Source: an uncultured Candidatus Melainabacteria bacterium (GTDB taxonomy: Bacteria > Cyanobacteriota > Vampirovibrionia > Gastranaerophilales > Gastranaerophilaceae). Taken from it: 64,000 nucleotides of DNA. A model generated the notes under the pieces. That model saw only the letters and a program-made list of their open reading frames with translations, was not told the origin of the DNA and searched no databases. Positions within the stretch are counted from its first letter, which is position 1. Every line of letters starts with the position of its first letter. The DNA lies in NCBI GenBank assembly GCA_934692625.1, contig CAKUUC010000001.1:1-64000 (forward strand). Reading direction: 5' to 3'. A program made the translations under genes and the position numbers. Positions 8,203-17,213 of the stretch are shown piece by piece.

Positions 8203-9498
8203 TTATTTTGATGATTTTCTGAACCAGTAGTAAATTGCTCTTGCTACACGGTTTGAGCTGTGTCTGATTAAGCCTTCTTTGTTATCTTCAATAAGTTTTT
8301 TAGCGCAAATTCTGATACCCATTTTCTTAATTTCCGGAGTGTCCAAAACTACAGGGTAAGAGTTTGATTTTTGATATTTGTCTGCCGGTTTTTCCGGTAA
8401 ATAATTATTAACCAAAACTGCATCAACAATTTTTGATGAACCAGCATGTTTAATCAACGCTTTTATGTGGTCTGAAACCTTGTAATTGTCAGTTTCTCCC
8501 GGTTGGGTCATAATGTTACAAACATATATTTTTTTTGCTTTTGATTTTGCGATTTCTTCGGCAATTTCTTTAATCAAAAGGTTTGGAATAACACTTGTGT
8601 ATAAACTTCCAGGACCTAAAATAATCAATTCGGCATTGCGAATTGCATCTAGAACTTCAGGCAAAGCCTTGCAGTGTTTAGGTTCTGTGAATAATTTTTT
8701 AATTTTGCCGTGTGCTTCAGGAATTTGAGATTCTCCGTGAATAATTCTGCCGTCTTCCATTTCCGCAACAAGTTTCATATCGTCTAATGTTGCAGGCAAA
8801 ACTCGTCCTCTGATTGACAAAACTCTGGAAGATGCTCGAACTGCTGATACCATATCACCTGTGATTTCACAAAGTGCAGTGATAAATAAATTACCAAAAC
8901 TGTGACCTTCCAAGCATTTTCCGTCATCAAATCTGTATTTAAATAATTTGTTTACTAAATCTTCATCATCTGCTAACGCTGTGATACAGTGACGAATATC
9001 TCCAGGAGGTAGAATTCCTAAAGATTCTCTCAATTTGCCTGAACTTCCGCCATCATCACCTACTGTTACTATTGCAGTTATATTATTTGTGATATTTTTG
9101 ATACCGCTCAATAGCATTGATAAGCCCGTTCCGCCGCCGACTGCAACGATACGAGGTCCACGGTTAAGTTTTCTTCTTCTGTATAAGTTTTCTAAAAGTA
9201 CATCGTTGTTTCTGTCCTCGTCCATATCAAGGATTGAAAGGTTTGTTTTTGTCCAGCCTTTGAAAAATATTGCAGCACCGAACATTATGAACGCAAAAGC
9301 AAGCCATTCTGTTGAAATTTTTGTCGCAATTTTTCTGATAAATTGCATCGTGTTGAATATCGGTTGCAAATCAAACAACATCAAAATACCGACCGTCATT
9401 ACGGCAGCACCGATAAAAATCAATAAAAACCATCTTTTTACCTGTAATCCAGGTATTAACCAACCTGCTTGTTTTGGTACTTTTAATTTCTTTATCAT
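8203..9498 (-). CDS. yvcK: YvcK/CofD-like protein with N-terminal membrane anchor (gluconeogenesis factor family)
   Basis: The protein has 431 residues. Residues about 20-42 and 65-82 are hydrophobic spans. A soluble domain of the UPF0052/YvcK type follows, with V-A-V-G-G-G-T-G-L-S and T-V-x-D-D-G-G-S-S-G-x-L-R. In Bacillus, YvcK binds UDP-sugars and links carbon status to cell-wall synthesis. The family is related to the CofD transferase. The two added spans are common in cyanobacterial-lineage members and would hold the domain at the membrane. It lies in the run from the sensor-like gene to panC. Confidence 0.88.
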   Translation of the reverse strand: MIKKLKVPKQAGWLIPGLQVKRWFLLIFIGAAVMTVGILMLFDLQPIFNTMQFIRKIATKISTEWLAFAFIMFGAAIFFKGWTKTNLSILDMDEDRNNDVLLENLYRRRKLNRGPRIVAVGGGTGLSMLLSGIKNITNNITAIVTVGDDGGSSGKLRESLGILPPGDIRHCITALADDEDLVNKLFKYRFDDGKCLEGHSFGNLFITALCEITGDMVSAVRASSRVLSIRGRVLPATLDDMKLVAEMEDGRIIHGESQIPEAHGKIKKLFTEPKHCKALPEVLDAIRNAELIILGPGSLYTSVIPNLLIKEIAEEIAKSKAKKIYVCNIMTQPGETDNYKVSDHIKALIKHAGSSKIVDAVLVNNYLPEKPADKYQKSNSYPVVLDTPEIKKMGIRICAKKLIEDNKEGLIRHSSNRVARAIYYWFRKSSK

Positions 9499-9530
9499 AC
9501 TTTTACTTATTCCTTTTCATTAATAATTAA

Positions 9531-10325
9531 TTATTCTACCCAACCTGATTTTTGAGCGTTCATATAGTTAAACGGTAGAGGTTCAACTATTTCTCTTGCT
9601 TGAATAATCAAATCTTTAGCGTTAGAAAGTTTGTTAGAAAAATGAATTGAATCTGCTCTTACAACTGTTTTTCCGCCTTCATTATTTGTTACTTGAGAAT
9701 ATTGTAACAAGTCTTTTAGTCTTTGAATTGAAATATTTGTATTTTCTAAATCTCTTGCAGAAAAATCAATATTTCCATCTTTATCATAAATTTTTTCAAG
9801 GTGAACTTCGTGCGCAACTTGCAAATTTTCTTCCTCGCCGATTTGTGCAAGATTATCACCGGTTGCGCCATAATAAACCAACCATTTTGAGCATTTTTTT
9901 ATTGCTCTTGCAATGGTTCTTGATACTTCAATGTCTTCTGCTGCCTGACGATACATAGCGCCATGTGGTCTAACGTGTTCGATTTCCATATTGTACGCTT
10001 TCGCAAATGTCATAAGCGCTCCGACTTGGTACATAACAAGAGCTTCCAATTCGTCAAAATCTAAGTCCATTTTTCTGTAACCGAAACCTTGAATGTCATC
10101 ATATCCTACGTGAGCACCCACAACGATATTTTTGCTTTTAGCATTTAATAAAGCTTCTTTTATTGTCAACGGATCACCTGCGTGAAATCCGCAAGAAATG
10201 TTCACAGAACTTACATAGTCTAACAATCTTGATTCTGTACTGTTTTTATAAATCCCAAAACTCTGTGCTAAGTCACAGTTAAAATCTATATTTTTAATTC
10301 CCCTTTTTTCCAATGTTTTTTGCAT
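9531..10325 (-). CDS. pxpA: 5-oxoprolinase subunit A (LamB/YcsF family)
   Basis: The protein has 264 residues. The family signature D-x-N-C-D-L-A-x-S-F-G is near the N-terminus, followed by S-C-G-F-H-A-G-D-P, G-A-H-x-G-Y-x-D and V-R-P-H-G-A-M-Y. In other bacteria PxpA acts with PxpB and PxpC to open 5-oxoproline to glutamate using ATP. Neither partner is in the window, so the role of the orphan subunit is open. I chose the ATG at 10325 (GGACGGG upstream) over a TTG at 10343. Confidence 0.88.
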   Translation of the reverse strand: MQKTLEKRGIKNIDFNCDLAQSFGIYKNSTESRLLDYVSSVNISCGFHAGDPLTIKEALLNAKSKNIVVGAHVGYDDIQGFGYRKMDLDFDELEALVMYQVGALMTFAKAYNMEIEHVRPHGAMYRQAAEDIEVSRTIARAIKKCSKWLVYYGATGDNLAQIGEEENLQVAHEVHLEKIYDKDGNIDFSARDLENTNISIQRLKDLLQYSQVTNNEGGKTVVRADSIHFSNKLSNAKDLIIQAREIVEPLPFNYMNAQKSGWVE

Positions 10326-10402
10326 TTCTAAAATCCCGTCCAATATAATGTCTTATCTAATTATACACGATAATGTTAATAAATCTATCTCTTTATATAT
10401 TT

Positions 10403-11393
<991 letters not shown>

Positions 11394-11401
<8 letters not shown>

Positions 11402-12518
11402 TAGCTCCCTTTTCTATAGGCAATAAAATTTCGTATTTTGTACCTTTTTTAATTTCTGAGCGAATATTAATTATTCCGTTAGCTCTTTTGATTAAAATAC
11501 TTGCAATTCCAAGTTTTAGCGAACGAAGAATGTTCTTTTTCCCCTTATCAAGTTGTGCATAAGGCTCGCACAAGTATCTTAAATCCTCTTCTGATACCCC
11601 TAAACCGGTATCTCTCAATTCTAGATATAAATATTTTTTACCTTCAGGTAGTTTATATTCTTCTCTTGTCGTTTCGTCAGGTTCAGTAGCTTTAATTGCA
11701 ATAAATCCTTTTTCTGTCATTGCTGTTGAAACTTCTAATATATTTTGATAAGCCTTTTTCAGTGCTTCTGAATCCGTATAGACATTTCTGTTTGGTAATT
11801 CATCACAGTTTATATCAAAAGTTATACCTTTATTTTCACAGGCTGCTTTGAATTCTTTAGCCGATGATTTTAAAAGTTCAACAACATCAAAAGTGTGGTA
11901 ATTTTCTTGATAAATTGACGATTCAACTTCTGAAAATGTTAGTAATTTATCTACAAAGTTGTATAATTCTGTTGCGTTTGAGTTAATTATCTTGATATAT
12001 TTATCTTGTTTTTCTGTAAGAGTACCGCCCAAACCGTCTAACAAGCCTTGAGAAAATCCAATCATAGAACTTAATGGAGATTTTATATCATCGCTAAGTT
12101 TTGCAAGCATTGCATTCTTTTCATTATTAAATTTTGTAATTTTATCATCATTACTGATTTCTTTTGTTAAAGAAGTTAAATCTCTTGCAATAATGCAGTA
12201 TCCACCCATTTTTTCTTGAGCGTTAATTTCTACATAAAATTCTAGTTCTGATAATGTAGCGGTTGCAAGTACGGGTTTATGTTCTGCTAAGGATTTTTCA
12301 ATTGTTTCGTGAGCATTTTTAACAATGTCAGAAATTTTGTATCTGCCAAAGCTGTTGTCCACAAAACAAAAAATCTCTTTTGCTTGTTGATTGTAATATT
12401 CAATAATACCTTCTTGGTTTACAAAAATCACAGCATCAGGCATTTTATCCATTGTGTTGTATGCCGAAACTAACCACCAGATGCGTTTTAATAATTTAGA
12501 CAAGTTCATAATTTGCAT
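11394..12518 (-). CDS. PAS-containing sensor histidine-kinase homologue, degenerate (phospho-acceptor His replaced)
   Basis: The protein has 374 residues and no membrane span. A PAS-like domain covers residues about 25-115, a dimerisation helix pair 125-195 and an HATPase region 245-370. The H-box reads L-S-D-D-I-K-S-P-L at residues 141-149, where active kinases have S-H-E-L-R-T-P-L. The phospho-acceptor histidine is therefore Asp143. The N-box is also weak (Q-N-I-L-E-V), while the G1 box D-T-G-L-G-V is intact. I infer a pseudokinase or ligand sensor that may partner another kinase. AAAGGA precedes the ATG. An HLR1-like repeat lies about 60 bp upstream. Confidence 0.8.
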
Positions 12519-12576
12519 TACATCCTTTTATAGTATATAATACATTTTAACATGAAAAATCTTTTGAATAATTACA

Positions 12577-12591
12577 TGTAAATTTTTGTAA
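12577..12591 (-). promoter_or_regulatory. HLR1-like direct repeat (TTACA-N5-TTACA) upstream of the sensor-like gene
   Basis: The minus strand reads TTACA-AAAAT-TTACA with an exact 10-bp period. This resembles the HLR1 box bound by cyanobacterial RpaB. A RpaB-like regulator is encoded at 40877. The genome is AT-rich, so chance is possible. Confidence 0.35.
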
Positions 12592-12693
12592 TCTTTTTTA
12601 GAACAAAGTAGCAAAAAAATATATTTAGATGTTTTCTATATCAGGACGACATGATGGTAAAATAGAAAATAGTTTCGAAAGTAAGGTGATACT

Positions 12694-13023
12694 ATGAGAG
12701 AAATCGACAACAAAAACATCAACAGTGTAAACTACACAGGCATTCAAAAGGCTGCAAATGACAGCAACCTACCTGCGGAAATGCCGACTGCTCCAATCGA
12801 AAAGAAAGAAATTAACGATTTGGACAAAGTACCTTCTGCTTCACTTGGCAGATCACAAATTACGACAGATACTACAGAAAGCGACATGATGTTTCTATTG
12901 AAAAACCCTGAAGAGGTTGCTCAATTAAACAAAATTTTCGACAAGTATCAGGAAGAACATTCTTACGAAGAAGCATCTCAATTATTGGAAGCTTACAGAC
13001 ATGAATTTTCTGCAAAGAAATAA
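12694..13023 (+). CDS. Small hypothetical protein
   Basis: This 109-residue polar protein has no membrane span or recognised domain. The first 65 residues are Asn/Thr/Pro-rich and probably disordered, and include V-N-Y-T-G near residue 13. Residues 65-105 look like two amphipathic helices (F-L-L-K-N-P-E-E-V-A-Q-L-N, then Y-E-E-A-S-Q-L-L-E-A-Y). AAGGTG precedes the ATG. It diverges from the sensor-like gene and ends at a hairpin. Function unknown. Confidence 0.65.
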   Translation: MREIDNKNINSVNYTGIQKAANDSNLPAEMPTAPIEKKEINDLDKVPSASLGRSQITTDTTESDMMFLLKNPEEVAQLNKIFDKYQEEHSYEEASQLLEAYRHEFSAKK

Positions 13024-13050
13024 CAAGTAAAACCTTGTTATTTCTCTTGT
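13018..13050 (+). terminator. Probable terminator after the small hypothetical gene
   Basis: The 10-bp stem 13018-13027/13034-13043 has a six-base loop and overlaps the stop codon. The following tract (ctcttgtt) is only moderately T-rich. Confidence 0.5.
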
Positions 13051-13130
13051 TCGGTTGGGTCGTTGATTTAACCGAAAACTTTTAACCCCTTGAGTTTACA
13101 ACCGTTAAAATTTATTAAACAACATTTCAA

Positions 13131-13763
13131 TTATTGTTCATTCTTTTCTACAATAACTTGTTTAACGTGTCTGTAAATATACCAAATTCCTAAAATCAAG
13201 CACGCAACAATGATGATATAGTCGAATTTGTGCCAAATCGCTTTCATTTTGTCTAAATGTTCACCAAGTTTCACTCCGACAAATACCAAAACATAACTCC
13301 AAATTAGTGAACCAACAAACGTTAATGTGAAGAAGTTGCGTTTTTTCGCCTTCAAAATTCCTGCGGGAAACGAAATGAATGTTCTCACGACAGGCAACAT
13401 TCTGCATAAGAAAAATGCCCAATCGCCGAATTTTTCAACGAATTTGTCGGCTTCATCAAGGTCTTTTTTAGTTACGAGAACGTATTTGCCGTATTTTTCA
13501 AGAAGTTTTCTTCCGCCAAAGTATCCGATGTAGTAAGACGGTAATGAGCCTAAAACACAGCCGAAGGCTCCGGCAAATGCTACCACGTGGAAGTTCATTG
13601 CTCCTTTGCTTACCAAATATCCCGCAAACGGTAAAATCGCTTCAGACGGCAACGGAATATTGCAGGATTCTATTGCCATTAAAAAAGTAATTCCCAAAGG
13701 TCCTACAGATGTAATTACACCTTCAATCCAACTGATAATTGGTGCTATTATATTATCTAACAT
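13131..13763 (-). CDS. DedA family membrane protein
   Basis: The protein has 210 residues with four or five spans and a polar C-terminal tail. It shows the DedA signatures: E-S-x-x-I-P-L-P-S-E near residue 33, a G-x-x-x-G-x-x-x-x-Y-x-I-G-x-x-G-G helix, and F-x-x-R-M-L-P-V-V-R-T-F near residue 120. DedA/SNARE-associated proteins are membrane lipid-flipping or homeostasis proteins; recent work links some to undecaprenyl-phosphate recycling. AAGGAGAG lies 7 bases before the ATG. It is monocistronic, with the repeat island upstream. Confidence 0.9.
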   Translation of the reverse strand: MLDNIIAPIISWIEGVITSVGPLGITFLMAIESCNIPLPSEAILPFAGYLVSKGAMNFHVVAFAGAFGCVLGSLPSYYIGYFGGRKLLEKYGKYVLVTKKDLDEADKFVEKFGDWAFFLCRMLPVVRTFISFPAGILKAKKRNFFTLTFVGSLIWSYVLVFVGVKLGEHLDKMKAIWHKFDYIIIVACLILGIWYIYRHVKQVIVEKNEQ

Positions 13764-13839
13764 TAATTTCTCTCCTTCTTCATTCTTCCAAACTGATTGT
13801 AGCAGAAAAGTGTTTAAAAATATGTAAAGTTTTCTAAGT

Positions 13840-14111
13840 TTTCAGAATGACGAGAGTTTTGGTAGGCTCACCAATATGTCATTTCGGCCTCCGAGCCGGA
13901 ATCTGTTTGCAAAGATTGAACAAACTCGTTATTTATTTTAAAACAGATTCTGAATAGGCTAAAAATCACTTTTCGTAAACTCAAAGGATTTTTCAAGCCT
14001 TTCAGAATGACGAACCACATGGTAAGCCCACCAAATAGTCATGCTGAACAGCACGAGCAGTGTGCGAAACGAAGTGAAGGCACGATTAATGCGAGTGCGT
14101 AGATTCAGCAT
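13840..14111. repeat. Palindromic repeat island: two 43-bp units plus further inverted repeats
   Basis: Two 43-bp copies lie at 13840-13882 and 14000-14042, exactly 160 bp apart. Each begins TTTCAGAATGACGA and ends GTCAT. Within each unit ATGAC pairs with GTCAT and TGGT with ACCA, so each forms a hairpin, while the six-base spacer differs. Between them GAATCTGTTT (13899) faces AAACAGATTC (13941). After them ATGCTGA (14041) faces TCAGCAT (14105). The pattern is that of REP/MITE-like dispersed elements. I see no gene in this 608-bp gap. A 73-codon minus-strand frame here is a by-product of the repeats. Confidence 0.7.
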
Positions 14112-14260
14112 CTCTTCCATAACCAAAATAAAACAAAAAATTAAGTTCCTAAAACCTTTATCTTTGTAATATACTTTCACAAAGCTTTTCGAATATGCGG
14201 AATGTTAAGAATGTAAATATGATTTTAAAATCGCTGAAACCCTTGCTATAACGTGTTTAT

Positions 14261-14295
14261 GGCATGGTATGGCATGGTATGGCATGGTATGGTAT
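14261..14295. repeat. Tandem GGYAT pentamer array
   Basis: Seven consecutive pentamers run GGCAT GGTAT GGCAT GGTAT GGCAT GGTAT GGTAT. They can also be read as three exact decamers plus a remnant. The array ends 76 bp before the ATG of the next gene, where copy-number slippage could change promoter spacing or leader structure. Confidence 0.85.
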
Positions 14296-14371
14296 GGGCA
14301 ATTTTTCCGCACAAAAATTCTTTATATAGAAGTATGGGAAATTAATTTATTAAAAAAGAAAGTGAGGAAAG

Positions 14372-14674
14372 ATGTCATTAGAAAGTATTTCGTCAGGGAG
14401 AAAGAATACTCCTTATATTTTAAGAGTAATACCTGAGAAAAAAGACCCGGGCTATAAATCAACTCCCGGATTGCAACCGTTAAAATTAGAGTATAAATCA
14501 ACACTCGGGGATCCGTTAAAGAAAAATATTTGTAAGAAAACTTTTCCTTATCGAAGTACACCAAGTCTTATAAGAAAAGATGTAGATATGGCTTCTTTAA
14601 ATAAATCACTTTTGGAGAAATTTTTAAAGCCGTTAGGTAAAAAATTAGGTAAAGTTTTAAGATTTATCAAATAA
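14372..14674 (+). CDS. Small basic repeat-containing hypothetical protein
   Basis: The 100-residue, strongly cationic protein has no signal peptide. Three imperfect copies of Y-K/R-S-T-P/L lie at about residues 28, 41 and 60 (G-Y-K-S-T-P-G-L, E-Y-K-S-T-L-G-D-P, Y-R-S-T-P-S-L). The last 26 residues form a lysine-rich amphipathic helix (L-L-E-K-F-L-K-P-L-G-K-K-L-G-K-V-L). GAGGAA precedes the ATG, and a terminator hairpin starts 6 bp after the stop codon. Function unknown. The helix suggests nucleic-acid, membrane or antimicrobial-type binding. Confidence 0.6.
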   Translation: MSLESISSGRKNTPYILRVIPEKKDPGYKSTPGLQPLKLEYKSTLGDPLKKNICKKTFPYRSTPSLIRKDVDMASLNKSLLEKFLKPLGKKLGKVLRFIK

Positions 14675-14679
14675 AGAAA

Positions 14680-14699
14680 AGGTGCGATATTTCGCACCT
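14680..14699. terminator. Convergent terminator
   Basis: The 8-bp stem AGGTGCGA/TCGCACCT has a 4-base loop. On the minus strand TTTTC follows, so it mainly ends the HAD transcript. It probably also helps end the plus-strand small gene. Confidence 0.7.
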
Positions 14700-14711
14700 A
14701 GTAATTTGCCT

Positions 14712-15404
14712 TTACATTGCAGCTTTTTGTTTATCAAACAATTCCTTATCAAAATCTCTAAAACTTGTGATTATTTCACTAACTGCTGGTATTGTTTGAT
14801 AAAATTCCGGCGGTTCTTCTGAACAAATTGCTATGATTTTGCCGATACCTGCCGCTTGAGCCGAGTCTATTCCTGAAACGGCATCTTCTACAACAATACA
14901 ATCTTTAGGATCAAGATGCAAGTTTTTTGCGGCGATTTGATAAATGTCAGGTGCCGGTTTCCCTGGAATAAGTCCGTTTGAATATACGATTTTGTCCAAG
15001 TCAAACCACTTTTTAAGGTTGAAATGCTCAATATAAAAATCAACATTCGTTTTATCTGACATTGTTGCAATTGTTCGTGGAATATCATTCTCTTTCAAAA
15101 AGTCCAAAAATTCAGGAACTCCATCTGCTAATTTGAAGTTTTCTTTATCCTTAAGGCACATTTGTCTGTAGAGCGCTTCTTTTTCCTGTCCCAATTCTTC
15201 GACCATTTGCGGTGTTGGCTTTTTTGAAATTGCATAGGTAATAATTGCTTCATTTGTTCGACCAAACATGTATTTAATCATTTCTTCGTCAGTAAATGAT
15301 GTACCACGCAATCTTTTTGAAAATTCTCGCCATGCCTGTTTGTGCTTGGCTGAATCCCAAAATAGTGTTCCGTTAAAGTCAAAAATTATTCCTTGATATT
15401 TCAT
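14712..15404 (-). CDS. HAD-superfamily hydrolase (beta-phosphoglucomutase-like)
   Basis: This 230-residue HAD subfamily IA protein has a helical cap. Motif I is F-D-F-N-G-T-L, with nucleophile Asp9; the usual acid/base Asp two residues later is Asn11. Motif II is A-T-M-S-D-K, motif III G-K-P-A-P-D and motif IV V-V-E-D-A-V-S-G-I-D-S-A-Q-A-A-G, the beta-phosphoglucomutase-type tail. Asn at motif-I position +2 should weaken phosphatase turnover. Similar F-N-G-T variants form a known HAD subgroup. It starts 1 bp after the TPR gene stop codon and is therefore translationally coupled to it. Confidence 0.85.
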   Translation of the reverse strand: MKYQGIIFDFNGTLFWDSAKHKQAWREFSKRLRGTSFTDEEMIKYMFGRTNEAIITYAISKKPTPQMVEELGQEKEALYRQMCLKDKENFKLADGVPEFLDFLKENDIPRTIATMSDKTNVDFYIEHFNLKKWFDLDKIVYSNGLIPGKPAPDIYQIAAKNLHLDPKDCIVVEDAVSGIDSAQAAGIGKIIAICSEEPPEFYQTIPAVSEIITSFRDFDKELFDKQKAAM

Positions 15405-15405
15405 T

Positions 15406-16023
15406 TTACTGTCTTTCTATTAGTTTGTTGTATAAATCGTAGTATGTTTTTGCCTGTTTTTCGTTATTTAGCATTTTATATGTGTATGCCAAATTGTAAT
15501 ATATTGAAGGTTCATCACCTTTTATGTCTAAGGCTTTGTAAAAGTTGTATCTTGCATTGCGATATTGTTTTAATGCCAAATAGGCACAACCCATATTGTA
15601 GTATCCGTAGGCAAAATTGTCTTTGTATTTGACTGCTTGTTTAAATTCAGCCAATGCCATATTTGGCTTGTCCTGTGACAAATAAATATATCCCAGATTG
15701 TAGTGTGCTTTGTAGTATTTGGGGTCAATCTCGATTGATTTCTTGTACATGTAAATCGCTTCATCGATTCGGTCTTTGTCTTGTAAAATATTACCGATTA
15801 AAAGCCAATCTTCTGCAGTTCTTGTTAATTCGCCTTTGCTTTTTAGAAGTTTCAACGCCGCATCAATGTCATTTTGTGCGTACAAAATTCTTGCTTGTTG
15901 AGAAGTTTCATCAAGTTCAACTTGTGGTTGTTCTTTTTTCCACGGCAAATCAATAGAATTTGCTACTCCAGAGGAAGAAATTAACACAATCCCAAAAATA
16001 ATTATCATTAAAAATCTTTTCAT
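15406..16023 (-). CDS. Exported TPR protein
   Basis: The protein has 205 residues from the ATG at 16023. The start K-R-F-L-M-I-I-I-F-G-I-V-L-I gives a signal peptide, likely cleaved after A-N-S; a longer frame from 16059 would bury it. Residues 60-200 hold four TPR units (A-E-D-W-L-L-I-G-N, A-H-Y-N-L-G-Y-I-Y, G-Y-Y-N-M-G-C-A-Y, I-Y-Y-N-L-A-Y-T-Y). It probably works outside the cytoplasmic membrane as a scaffold. It is first gene of a two-gene operon with the HAD hydrolase. Confidence 0.8.
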   Translation of the reverse strand: MKRFLMIIIFGIVLISSSGVANSIDLPWKKEQPQVELDETSQQARILYAQNDIDAALKLLKSKGELTRTAEDWLLIGNILQDKDRIDEAIYMYKKSIEIDPKYYKAHYNLGYIYLSQDKPNMALAEFKQAVKYKDNFAYGYYNMGCAYLALKQYRNARYNFYKALDIKGDEPSIYYNLAYTYKMLNNEKQAKTYYDLYNKLIERQ

Positions 16024-16067
16024 ACCAGTAGTATAAAATAAATTTTCAAAATTTTCCACAAAAATAT

Positions 16068-16095
16068 TTGACGATTTTTAAAAACGCATAATAAT
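16068..16095 (+). promoter_or_regulatory. Sigma-70-type promoter for a candidate small RNA
   Basis: TTGACG (16068-16073), a 16-bp spacer and AATAAT (16090-16095). No open reading frame follows before the terminator at 16130. Confidence 0.5.
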
Positions 16096-16101
16096 GTTTA
16101 G

Positions 16102-16163
16102 TGATTGATGTCTCTTTTACTGAACTTAGTCCTGCTATTACTCCTTTTAGCAGGATTTTTTTT
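16102..16163 (+). ncRNA. Candidate small RNA of about 62 nt
   Basis: It lies between the promoter at 16068-16095 and a perfect 7-bp hairpin (16130-16136/16149-16155) followed by eight Ts. The 28 unpaired bases before the hairpin could be a seed region. No coding frame of useful length is present. Neither flanking gene is on the plus strand, so the terminator needs an independent transcript. Family unknown. Confidence 0.4.
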
Positions 16164-16165
16164 AT

Positions 16166-16207
16166 AAAAAAATGCCGAACCTTATTCAGATTCGGCGGTT
16201 TTTTACA
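16166..16207. terminator. Terminator of the glycine-rich protein gene
   Basis: GCCGAA (16174-16179) pairs with TTCGGC (16191-16196). The minus strand then has seven Ts (complement of 16166-16172), so it ends the gene at 16249. The plus strand also has a T6 run. Confidence 0.75.
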
Positions 16208-16248
16208 TAGGAAGAAATTTTAGGAATATTGGTTAATATTTTTGTTAG

Positions 16249-17040
16249 TTATGTTGTAACTTTGCCTGTAATAAAGGAAATTGCTGTTGCAATACCTGCC
16301 ACAATCAAGCCGATTTTGCCTGCTTTGCCTGATTTGCAAGCCTTTGCAATACCGCCTGCGATACCGCCCAAGGTTGCTGCACCTGCCAATCTGCCGAGAT
16401 TGTGTTTTGTTTTTTCGGTTGTACCGACAGGAGAACCGGTAATTGTTGAAATGTTATCTTCTGCACTGCGTTTGTCATACAAACCGAAGGTCATACCTTG
16501 AATTAAACCTTGAGTCATTGAGCCGTGACCATACTGTCTTAAGTCTTGAACTAAGGTTACTCCATTATTCATGTTTGCGTACAAGGAATTTGCTCTTGCT
16601 TTGATTACGCTATCGTCAGGAGTTGTTCCGTAAGCAGCCGCTACTGCGTTTACATATCTTTCGTAAGCATCACGAATTTGGTCTTGTTCGTTGCTTGTGA
16701 TTTTATCTTTTAATGCTGTTGCTGCACCTTTTATTGCTTCCATTGGAGCATTAACTTGAAGATCGGCATTACGATTTAATTGTTGTTGTTTGATTGAGTA
16801 ATCTGTTTGGAATTGTTGTTGCTGTTGCATGTTGTTGTACATGCTTTGCATATCAAACCCGCCGCCGTATCCGCCAGCCATAGGCATCATAGAAAAGCCG
16901 TCACCGAAAACGCTACCTGTTGCCATTCCTGGGTATGTGCTTGTTGTAAAATCCATATCCAAATCAGCATCTGGGGATACACCAAAAGGTGCTCCATTCA
17001 AGCTGCCTGCAGGACTAAATCCACAGTTGTAATCGTACAT
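16249..17040 (-). CDS. Glycine/glutamine-rich hypothetical protein with C-terminal glycine zipper
   Basis: The protein has 263 residues. Residues 1-70 are Gly/Met/Phe/Asp-rich low-complexity sequence without charge clusters. A Gln-rich stretch follows near residue 75, then a helical segment (100-170). The C-terminal end, A-G-A-A-T-L-G-G-I-A-G-G-I-A and I-G-L-I-V-A-G-I-A-T-A-I-S-F, has glycine-zipper hairpin character. The ATG at 17040 is set by GGAGG 5 bases upstream. It is monocistronic. Family not recognised; a membrane-inserting or assembly role is conjecture. Confidence 0.6.
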   Translation of the reverse strand: MYDYNCGFSPAGSLNGAPFGVSPDADLDMDFTTSTYPGMATGSVFGDGFSMMPMAGGYGGGFDMQSMYNNMQQQQQFQTDYSIKQQQLNRNADLQVNAPMEAIKGAATALKDKITSNEQDQIRDAYERYVNAVAAAYGTTPDDSVIKARANSLYANMNNGVTLVQDLRQYGHGSMTQGLIQGMTFGLYDKRSAEDNISTITGSPVGTTEKTKHNLGRLAGAATLGGIAGGIAKACKSGKAGKIGLIVAGIATAISFITGKVTT

Positions 17041-17213
17041 TCTAACCTCCAATATTAAATTTTCTAACCTACCTTACTTATATAAACGTTTTGTGTTTTC
17101 TGAAATTGCGTGAAGTAACTTTTTTGTTACGAATTTGTTACATTATTTGGTTGATGTTATTATTTGCCAAAGTATTTATTATAAATATATACGTATAAAT
17201 GGAACCATAAATC

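Noticed and set aside
9035..9523. Plus-strand frame of 162 codons opposite yvcK
   Set aside because: It is the antisense of a well-supported YvcK domain.
13959..14180. Minus-strand frame of 73 codons in the repeat island
   Set aside because: It is made of palindromic repeat sequence, has no ribosome site and no protein-like composition.
14322..14564. Minus-strand frame of 80 codons opposite the small basic protein
   Set aside because: The plus-strand frame has a ribosome site, a repeat structure in the protein and a terminator just after the stop codon; the minus frame has none.
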